A stretch of DNA of 64,000 nt. Origin: Stenotrophomonas lactitubi. GTDB taxonomy: Bacteria > Pseudomonadota > Gammaproteobacteria > Xanthomonadales > Xanthomonadaceae. The DNA is taken from contig NZ_PHQX01000001.1 in assembly GCF_002803515.1 (NCBI RefSeq), positions 1,116,001 through 1,180,000 on the forward strand. Reading direction: 5' to 3'. Below are positions 58,225 through 64,000 of the stretch, piece after piece. The translations under genes and the position numbers were made by a program. The notes under the pieces were generated by a model. It ran no database searches, was not told the origin of the DNA, and was given only the letters and a program-made list of their open reading frames with translations. The stretch's first letter is position 1. Each line of letters opens with the position of its first letter.

Positions 58225-59472
58225 TCAACGCGTGGCCAACCACGCCGTTACGCCCTCTGCCGCGCGCCGTCCGCTGGCATAGCACGCCGTCAACAGGTAG
58301 CCACCGGTCGGGGCTTCCCAGTCCAGCATCTCTCCCGCGCAGAACACGCCCGGCACGGCACGCAGCATCAATCCATCGGTCAGCGCATCCAGGCGCACGC
58401 CACCGGCCGTGCTGATCACCTCGGCCATCGGTCGCGGGCGCAGCAGGCGCAACGGCAGGCGCTTCAATGTGGTGACTACGGCGGACAGATCGTTGCCGGC
58501 ATCCTTGCCCAGCGTTTCGAATACCAGTGCGGTCTTCACGGCGTCCAGCCCAGCCTGGCGGCGCAGGTGCTCGCCGAAGCTGCGGCCCTTGCGCGGCTGC
58601 GAGAGATCGGCCTGCAGGCGTGCCTCGTCGCGGCCCGGAACCAGGTCCAGCCACAAAGTGGCGTGGCCGTCGCGGTTGATGGTGTCGCGCAGGTCGGCCG
58701 ACAGGGCGTAGATCAGGCTGCCTTCGATACCGTACTCGCTGGCCACGCATTCTCCCTGCAGCGAGCGGGGCTCACCGTCCAGGCCATGCCAATGTGCGAC
58801 AACCGGCTTCAGCGGCGCGCCCGCATGGCGCTGTGCGAAGAACGGTGTCCACGCCACGTCGAATCCGCAGTTGGCCGATTGCAGCGGCGCGACATCCACG
58901 GCGCGGGCCTGCAATACCGGAACCCATGCGCCGTCGCTGCCGAGCTGCGGCCAGCTTCCGCCACCCAGCGCCAACACGGTCGCGTCGGCGCGCACGTCCA
59001 GCACACCCGTCTCGGTGGCAAAGCGCAGTGCGCCGTCTTCGCTCCAGCCCAGCCAGCGATGGTTGACGTGCAGGCGCACGCCCTGTTCCTTCAGCCGGCG
59101 AACCCAGCCGCGCAGCAGCGGTGCGGCCTTGCGGTCAACCGGGAACACGCGGCCGGAACTGCCGACGTAGGTTTCCACGCCGAAGCCTGCTGCCCAGTCG
59201 CGCAGCGCCTGTGCGTCGAAGCCGTCCAGCCATTGGCCGACGCTGGCGGCCTGCTCGCGGTAGCGGCTGTCGAACAGCGGACGCGGGTCGGAATGGGTGA
59301 GGTTGAGCCCACCCTTGCCTGCGATCAGGAACTTGCGGCCCGGCGAGCCCTTGGCCTCGTACAGATCAACGTCGATCCCAGCCGCGCGCAGCCTCTCAGC
59401 GGCAAACAACCCCGCCGGGCCGCCGCCGATGACGGCGACGCGGCGCGGCGGGCGTACTTCACTGCTGGACAT
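58225..59472 (-). CDS. BaiN/RdsA-type FAD flavoprotein (TIGR03862)
   Basis: 415 residues from the ATG at 59472. FAD-binding GGGPAGLFAAERL, SPGRKFLIAGKGGLNLTHS (the HI0933/BaiN signature), and a C-terminal TAGGVRLDAL ... GVFCAGEMLDWEAPTGGYLL. It is an uncharacterised reductase group. The start overlaps the FKBP stop by 14 bp, so the two are coupled. Confidence 0.88.
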   Translation of the reverse strand: MSSSEVRPPRRVAVIGGGPAGLFAAERLRAAGIDVDLYEAKGSPGRKFLIAGKGGLNLTHSDPRPLFDSRYREQAASVGQWLDGFDAQALRDWAAGFGVETYVGSSGRVFPVDRKAAPLLRGWVRRLKEQGVRLHVNHRWLGWSEDGALRFATETGVLDVRADATVLALGGGSWPQLGSDGAWVPVLQARAVDVAPLQSANCGFDVAWTPFFAQRHAGAPLKPVVAHWHGLDGEPRSLQGECVASEYGIEGSLIYALSADLRDTINRDGHATLWLDLVPGRDEARLQADLSQPRKGRSFGEHLRRQAGLDAVKTALVFETLGKDAGNDLSAVVTTLKRLPLRLLRPRPMAEVISTAGGVRLDALTDGLMLRAVPGVFCAGEMLDWEAPTGGYLLTACYASGRRAAEGVTAWLATR

Positions 59473-59893
59473 TGAGCAGCTCGACATCGAACACCAGCGA
59501 TGAACCCGCCGGGATCGGGCCGACCTGGCGGTCGCCATAGCCGAATTCCGGCGGAATCATCAGCGTGCGCTTGCCTCCGACCTTCATGCCGGCCACGCCT
59601 TCATCCCAACCGCGGATGACCTGGCCGGCGCCCAGCGTGAAGGTGAACGGCTCGCCGCGTTCGACCGAACTGTCGAAGGTCTTGCCGTGCTTGTTGTCGG
59701 CGCGCTCGTCGTAGATCCAGCCGGTGTAATGCACGCTGACCTTCTGGCCCGGCACGGCCTCGGCGCCGGTGCCGGGCTGGGTATCGATGCGCTCGAAAGC
59801 GGCGATGGTGCCTCCCGGGGGCGGGCCAGGCGGTTCCGACGAGCAACCAACGGCGGCGAGGGACAGCAGCAGGGGAAGCAGCAGGCGGCGCAT
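59459..59893 (-). CDS. FKBP-type peptidyl-prolyl isomerase lipoprotein
   Basis: 144 residues. Lipobox LAAVGC (Cys17), then an FKBP domain: GQKVSVHYTGWIYDERADN, FDSSVERGEPFTFTLGAGQVIRGWDEGVAGMKVGGKRTLMIPPEFGYGDR, SSLVFDVELLNV. Aromatic pocket residues (Tyr, Phe, Trp) are retained. Likely an outer-membrane or periplasmic folding factor. Confidence 0.93.
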   Translation of the reverse strand: MRRLLLPLLLSLAAVGCSSEPPGPPPGGTIAAFERIDTQPGTGAEAVPGQKVSVHYTGWIYDERADNKHGKTFDSSVERGEPFTFTLGAGQVIRGWDEGVAGMKVGGKRTLMIPPEFGYGDRQVGPIPAGSSLVFDVELLNVQQ

Positions 59894-59961
59894 CGGCGTC
59901 TCCGTTGGTGATGAGTCAAGGGCGGCAAGGTTAGCGCATCGGCGCCGGGTATCATGGGCAC

Positions 59962-60327
59962 ATGGCAAAACTCCTGCTCAATCTGCGCAATGTCGGCAAC
60001 GACGAATATGCCGATGTCTGCACGCTGCTCGACCAGCATGGCATCGCCTGGTACCGCACCGAACCCAGCCCCTGGGGCATCTCCAATGGTGGCCTGTGGC
60101 TGCGCGAGGATACCGACCAGCCGCGTGCCAAGGCGCTGATGGCCGAGTACCAGGCGGCCCGCGGCGTACGGGTACGCGCCGAGCGCGAGCAGGCCCTGCG
60201 CGATGGTACTGCCGAGACCTTTGGCAGCCTGTTCCGGCGTCGCCCTGGGTTCGTGGTGCTGGTGCTGCTGGGGATGGCGGTGGCGGCGGCATTGGTGCTG
60301 TTGCCGTTCATGCTGCTGCGGGGGTAG
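59962..60327 (+). CDS. DUF6164 family small membrane protein
   Basis: 121 residues. MAKLLLNLRNVGNDEYADVCTLLDQHGIAWYRTEPSPWGISNGGLWL, then a C-terminal membrane helix (about 97-117). The RTxPSxWGISxGGLWL string is typical of DUF6164. Function unknown. Divergent from the FKBP gene. Confidence 0.83.
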   Translation: MAKLLLNLRNVGNDEYADVCTLLDQHGIAWYRTEPSPWGISNGGLWLREDTDQPRAKALMAEYQAARGVRVRAEREQALRDGTAETFGSLFRRRPGFVVLVLLGMAVAAALVLLPFMLLRG

Positions 60328-60400
60328 GGGTGTTCGGCCGGGTTGCACCCGGCACCCGCAGAGGCATTCAAGCAACATCACAAGCGGCTTTCCGTGGGAT

Positions 60401-60502
60401 GGCGGGGCAGTGTGGGCTTGCGGGGCCGCCGTGAACCCGTCCATGGGGGCTTGGTCGCCGCATCCATGCGGCTCACACCCCGCAAACCCACACTGCCCCG
60501 CC
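60401..60502. repeat. Long inverted repeat with 25-bp arms
   Basis: Arms 60401-60425 and 60478-60502 are complementary over 25 positions with one mismatch; the 52-bp interior can form a further CCGC/GCGG hairpin. It stands alone between two genes and next to a SMAG element, so it could be a larger REP-type unit or a terminator-like structure. Confidence 0.75.
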
Positions 60503-60522
60503 TTCGACAGTTTCCGGCGTCT

Positions 60523-60546
60523 GTAGATCCACGCCATGCGTGGATG
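60523..60546 (+). repeat. SMAG element (GTAGATCC type)
   Basis: GTAG-ATCCACG-CCATG-CGTGGAT-G, the same unit that is tandemly repeated at 63191-63400. Confidence 0.82.
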
Positions 60547-60592
60547 AACGGTGGAGGCTGATACGGGGGCGGTCAGGCGGTAAAATGGCGGG

Positions 60593-61360
60593 ATGATCGC
60601 CAATACCGCTGCTTATCATTTCGCCGTCATCGACGCTCCGCAGGCCCTGTGTGACCAGCTGCAGGCGCGTGCCGAGGCGTCCGGCCTGCAGGGCACGATC
60701 CTGGTGGCGGGCGAGGGGCTGAACCTGTTCCTGGCGGGGGCACCGTCTGCTATCGATGGCTTCTACGCGGAACTGCGTGCAGATGCGCGCTTCGCCGACA
60801 TGCGGGTCAAGACCAGCTTCAGCGAGCACCAGCCGTTCGCGCGGCTGAAGGCCAAGGTCAAGGACGAGATCATCAGCTTCCGCCGGGACGATGGCCAGCC
60901 GCTGGACTACCCGCGCGCGCCGGCGATCGATCCCGCCACCGTGCAGCGCTGGCTGCGGCAGGGGCACGATGATGCCGGCAAGCCGGTAGTGATGCTCGAT
61001 ACGCGCAATCTGCAGGAGATCGAGTACGGCACCTTCAAGGATGCGCTGGTTCTGCCCATCCACAAGTTCACCGATCTGCCTGAAGCACTGGCGCCTCATC
61101 GCGAGGCACTGAAGGACAGCACTGTGGTCAGTTTCTGCACCGGCGGCATCCGTTGCGAGAAGGCAGCGCTGTGGATGCTCAACGACGGCATGGACAACGT
61201 GCTGCAGCTCGATGGTGGCATCCTCGGCTACTTCGAGGAAGTGGGCGGCGAGGGCTACGAAGGCCGCTGTTTCGTGTTCGACGAACGCGTGGCGCTGGAT
61301 GCCGAACTGAAGCCGCTGGTGGACGAACCGCTGGCTGCGCCGCGCCCCAGCGCGTTCTGA
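60593..61360 (+). CDS. trhO: tRNA uridine(34) hydroxylase TrhO
   Basis: 255 residues. N-terminal acylphosphatase-like domain (AEASGLQGTILVAGEGLNLFLAG) and a rhodanese domain with VVMLDTRNLQEIEYGTFKDAL and active-site loop FCTGGIRCEKAALWM (Cys). It hydroxylates U34 of tRNA for 5-oxyacetyl-uridine synthesis. Confidence 0.92.
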   Translation: MIANTAAYHFAVIDAPQALCDQLQARAEASGLQGTILVAGEGLNLFLAGAPSAIDGFYAELRADARFADMRVKTSFSEHQPFARLKAKVKDEIISFRRDDGQPLDYPRAPAIDPATVQRWLRQGHDDAGKPVVMLDTRNLQEIEYGTFKDALVLPIHKFTDLPEALAPHREALKDSTVVSFCTGGIRCEKAALWMLNDGMDNVLQLDGGILGYFEEVGGEGYEGRCFVFDERVALDAELKPLVDEPLAAPRPSAF

Positions 61361-61371
61361 CCCGCCTTGTG

Positions 61372-61439
61372 TAGAGCCGAGCCCACGCTCGGCTGCTGTG
61401 CACCGGGGAAATGCAGCCGAGCGTGGGCTCGGCTCTACA
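61372..61439. repeat. Head-to-head SMAG pair
   Basis: GTAGAGCCGAG unit at 61372-61396 faces its inverted copy at 61415-61439, so the region can also fold into one long hairpin of about 25 bp. Confidence 0.85.
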
Positions 61440-61533
61440 CAGTCCGGTGGCGCTGAATCCGTCCCACAGGAATCAGCGTCCCGCTACCGGCACTGGCCGC
61501 CGGGGCGGGGCGACCCCATCAACAGGGGATCCT

Positions 61534-62547
61534 GTGACGGAAAACCGCCTGATGATCCCATTGTCGATCCTCGACCTGGCCCCGGTCTGCGAGGGCAGCG
61601 ATACCACTGCCGCCTTCGCCAACATGCTCGAGCTGGCCCAGCATGCCGATGCGCTGGGCTACCGCCGCTATTGGTTGGCCGAACACCACAACATGCCTGG
61701 CATCGCCAGTGCCGCTACCGCGGTGCTGATCGGCCATGTCGCCGGTGGTACGAAACGCATTCGTGTCGGCGCCGGCGGCATCATGCTGCCCAACCACGCG
61801 CCGCTGCAGGTGGCCGAGCAGTTCGGCACCCTGGCCTCGCTGTACCCGGATCGCATCGACCTGGGCCTGGGTCGTGCACCGGGTACCGACCAGCCGACGG
61901 CGCGCGCCCTGCGCCGCTATTTCGACAGCGCCGACCAGTTCCCGCAGGACGTGCGCGAGCTGCTGCACTACTTCGAACCGGTGCAGCCCGGCCAAGCGGT
62001 GCAGGCGGTACCGGGTGGCGGCCTGCGGGTGCCGACCTGGATCCTCGGTTCCAGCCTGTTCGGCGCGCGCATGGCCGCCTCGATGGGCCTGCCGTACGCC
62101 TTCGCCTCGCACTTCGCGCCCGATTCCATGGACGAAGCGCTGGCGGTGTATCGCCGCGAATTCCGCCCTTCGGCCACGCTCAAGCAACCGCACGCGATGC
62201 TGGCGTTGAACGTGGTGGCCAGTGACAGCGAGGCCGAATCGCGCCGGCTGTTCACCAGCCAGCAACAGAGCTTCGTCAATCTGCGGCGCGGCCGTCCGGG
62301 CAAGATCCCGGCGCCGATCGATGACATCGAATCGTTCTGGGAACCGCACGAGAAGCTGGGCGTGGAGCGGGCGCTGGCGTGCACCGTGCTGGGTGATCCG
62401 CAGCAGGTGGCCGACGGCATTGCAGCGTTCGTTGAACGCCACCAGCCCGACGAACTGATGCTTACCGCCAACCTGTACGACCACCGCGCGCGTCTGCGCT
62501 CGTTCGAGCTGGCGATGCACGCCTGGCACGCCCGCCACGCGGGCTGA
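61534..62547 (+). CDS. LLM class flavin-dependent oxidoreductase (YhbW-like)
   Basis: 337 residues. [35 protein letters not shown] and [45 protein letters not shown] are the luciferase-like monooxygenase hallmarks. A GTG start at 61534 with AGGGG upstream is preferred; ATG at 61552 is possible. Substrate unknown. Confidence 0.88.
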   Translation: MTENRLMIPLSILDLAPVCEGSDTTAAFANMLELAQHADALGYRRYWLAEHHNMPGIASAATAVLIGHVAGGTKRIRVGAGGIMLPNHAPLQVAEQFGTLASLYPDRIDLGLGRAPGTDQPTARALRRYFDSADQFPQDVRELLHYFEPVQPGQAVQAVPGGGLRVPTWILGSSLFGARMAASMGLPYAFASHFAPDSMDEALAVYRREFRPSATLKQPHAMLALNVVASDSEAESRRLFTSQQQSFVNLRRGRPGKIPAPIDDIESFWEPHEKLGVERALACTVLGDPQQVADGIAAFVERHQPDELMLTANLYDHRARLRSFELAMHAWHARHAG

Positions 62548-62614
62548 ACAATTGCGTCACGGCAATTTGCGGCGCAGGCGCGTCTGATGGGGACTCACAC
62601 CTCCGGAGTCCCCC

Positions 62615-63112
62615 ATGGACCAGTCCCGTACCGAACACATTGCCCAGCTGGCCGAACTGATCAAGGACGTGGAGGTGGCGATGTTCACCACCCGCGGTGT
62701 CGACGGGCGTCTCTACAGCCGCCCGCTCGGCACCCAGCAGGTCGCCTTCGATGGTGATCTGTGGTTTGCCACCGCTGCCGACAGCCCGAAGGTGGCGGAG
62801 ATCGCGCTCGACCCGCGGGTCAACGTGGCCTATGCCTCACCGTCGAAGAATACGTATGTCTCGGTGGCGGGTGTGGCGCGCATTGTCGATGACCGCGCCA
62901 AGGTCGAAGAGCTTTGGTCGCCGGCGATGAAGCTGTTCTTTCCCGGTGGTCCCGATGATCCGAAATTGCGGTTGATCCGCGTGCGTGCGGAGACCGCCGA
63001 ATACTGGGACGGTCCGGGCACGCTGCTGGGCTCGGCCCTTAGTTTCGTGTTGTCGGCCGTGCAGGATGAGCCGGCACAGTTGGGCGACAACGGCTTCATC
63101 GACCTGCGTTGA
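62615..63112 (+). CDS. PNPOx-like FMN-binding (general stress protein 26-type)
   Basis: 165 residues. VEVAMFTTRGVDGRLYSRPLGTQQVAFDGDLWFATAADS and KLRLIRVRAETAEYWDGPG are typical for the GsvB/GSP26 pyridoxamine-oxidase-like split barrel. Probably binds flavin or F420-like cofactor; stress-related by family. Confidence 0.88.
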   Translation: MDQSRTEHIAQLAELIKDVEVAMFTTRGVDGRLYSRPLGTQQVAFDGDLWFATAADSPKVAEIALDPRVNVAYASPSKNTYVSVAGVARIVDDRAKVEELWSPAMKLFFPGGPDDPKLRLIRVRAETAEYWDGPGTLLGSALSFVLSAVQDEPAQLGDNGFIDLR

Positions 63113-63119
63113 GGTGCCG

Positions 63120-63400
63120 CATCCACGCATGGCGTGGATCTACTGGGTTCAAGGTAGATCCGCGTCAGTCGTGGATGCGCGCGATCCGAAGTAGATCCAC
63201 GCCATGCGTGGATGCACCCGGTCCGAAGTAGATCCACGCCATGCGTGGATGCAAGTGATTCGAAGTAGATCCACGCCATGCGTGGATGCAAGTGATTCGA
63301 AGTAGATCCACGCCATGCGTGGATGCAAGTGATCCAAAGTAGATCCACGCCATGCGTGGATGCACCCGGTCCGAAGTAGATCCACGCCATGCGTGGATGG
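63120..63400 (+). repeat. SMAG tandem array with 37-bp period
   Basis: Six units start at 63191, 63228, 63265, 63302, 63339 and 63376, exactly 37 bp apart. Each is GTAG-ATCCACG-CCATG-CGTGGAT plus a 13-bp spacer of two alternating types (CACCCGGTCCGAA and CAAGTGATTCGAA). A variant lies at 63154-63178 and one inverted unit at 63120-63143. The spacers repeat, so it is not CRISPR. Confidence 0.88.
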
Positions 63401-63424
63401 GAATCGCGCGGTAATTGCCTGCGC

Positions 63425-64000
63425 TCAGAACCAGCGCTGGAACAGTTCGACGGTGTAACCCACCAGTTGCCCGGAACTGAAACCAAAGAACGCGATCGCC
63501 ACCACTGCAGCCACCCAGTTGAACAACATCAGCGCACCGTCGCGCTCGAGCAGCGCCAGCGCGAACAGCAGCAACTGGAAACCGAACAGGTAGTTGGTGA
63601 ACGGGATCGGCAGCGACAGCAGCAGGCCGAGCAGCACCAGCAGCAGGCCGCTGAAGGCGTGGGCCGGGGCAGGCGTCAGCAGCTGTGGCATGCGCGGCTT
63701 GAGCATGCGGTCGAGCCGGCGCAGGGCACCGTCGATGCGGTCCAGGAACCGGTGCATGGTGCCGCGCTTGGGCCCGCGACGGGCGATGAACCCAGGCATC
63801 CAGGGCCGGCGCATGCAGAACAGCATCTGCAGGCCGATCAGGATCACCAGCGGCCCGCTGACCGCACCGCCCAGCCCCGGGATGGGGATGAAGGCGGGCA
63901 GGATGGCGACGAACAGGAACACACCGAAGGCACTCTGCTGCAGGTCCTGCAGGATCTGCCCCAGCTTCATGTGCTGGGCGGGGTCACCGAAGGCGAACAT
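63425..64000 (-). CDS. ExoD-like exopolysaccharide synthesis membrane protein
   Basis: 191 residues in the window; the ATG coincides with the window edge, so the true start may lie outside. Several membrane segments, with LPAFIPIPGLGGAVSGPLVILIGLQML and the ExoD-type FSGLLLVLLGLLLSLPIPFTNYLFG. Possible start MFAFGDPAQHMKLGQ. Function in polysaccharide export or stress tolerance by family only. Confidence 0.8.
   Translation of the reverse strand: MFAFGDPAQHMKLGQILQDLQQSAFGVFLFVAILPAFIPIPGLGGAVSGPLVILIGLQMLFCMRRPWMPGFIARRGPKRGTMHRFLDRIDGALRRLDRMLKPRMPQLLTPAPAHAFSGLLLVLLGLLLSLPIPFTNYLFGFQLLLFALALLERDGALMLFNWVAAVVAIAFFGFSSGQLVGYTVELFQRWF

Noticed and set aside
63120..63400. CRISPR-like array
   Set aside because: The repeat unit is itself a palindrome, spacers are only 13 bp and recur in two types, and no cas genes are near. 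It is a SMAG/REP array.
63149..63486. Repetitive minus-strand proteins across the SMAG array
   Set aside because: They arise from in-frame reading of the repeats, since the unit contains no stop in that frame; no ribosome site.

Overview
The window joins two DNA types. Positions 1 to about 40,347 are the inner and right-hand part of an integrative conjugative element (ICE) of the ICEclc / PFGI-1 / SPI-7 class. The rest is chromosome of a Stenotrophomonas maltophilia-like bacterium. The host call rests on the high GC, the xanthomonad gene families and the many SMAG (GTAG-type REP) palindromes in the right third, a hallmark of S. maltophilia.

ICE layout, nearly all on the minus strand and so read right to left. 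Right end: attR (18-bp repeat of a tRNA-Gly 3' end, 40330-40347), an IS66 transposase remnant, a gene of unknown role, then the maintenance operon alpA - parA - HicA/Shi-like gene - parB - DUF2857 - STY4528 replication protein (38473 to 33640). Next come TIGR03761 - DUF3158 - ssb - topB (33324 to 29206) and a C5 cytosine methyltransferase (27058-28668). From about 27 to 15.4 kb lie some 17 small conserved ICE genes (DUF3275, a tandem DUF3577, DUF3085, a DUF6094-type methyltransferase, many unknowns) and a large SNF2/DEAD-like helicase. From 8.4 to 1 kb is the first half of the mating-pair-formation block (PilL-like lipoprotein, TIGR03759, lytic transglycosylase, TIGR03765, TraD coupling protein, TIGR03747, RAQPRD, TIGR03758, TIGR03745, TIGR03750, TIGR03746, TIGR03749), which leaves the window on the left. 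The integrase and attL are not in the window.

Between the transfer block and the helicase sits a cargo island (8.4-13.1 kb) that breaks the strand pattern: a plus-strand OLD-family nuclease plus UvrD-like helicase pair, that is a Gabija anti-phage system, and a convergent CoiA-like PD-(D/E)xK protein.

The 15-29 kb ICE module carries a layered, repeated non-coding architecture. Most genes are preceded by a stem-loop leader flanked by a conserved GGTGGATGAA-like string. Four transcription-unit boundaries carry a second two-hairpin cassette, three of them directly behind a rho-independent terminator. Three copies of a separate GC-rich palindrome lie upstream of topB and of the TIGR03761-ssb operon. 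These are the least explained features here.

The chromosome (40.35-64 kb) begins with the terminator left from an upstream tRNA-Gly, then tRNA-Gly(GCC) and tRNA-Cys(GCA). It continues with housekeeping and accessory genes: DUF998, flavin reductase with divergent ArsR-type regulator, alpha/beta hydrolase, AraC regulator, CrcB with a fluoride riboswitch, and a CI/Cro-like divergent pair. A low-oxygen group follows (CcoG-like ferredoxin protein, group III truncated hemoglobin, HemN) with two ANR/FNR boxes. Then come an integrase relic next to tRNA-Leu(UAA), a GumN/TraB protein, a BLUF photoreceptor, a nucleotide-sugar dehydrogenase, a glutamate-synthase-like FMN protein, a GNAT, a BaiN/TIGR03862 flavoprotein, an FKBP lipoprotein, TrhO, an LLM flavoprotein, a PNPOx-like protein, a 37-bp-period SMAG array and an ExoD-like membrane protein.
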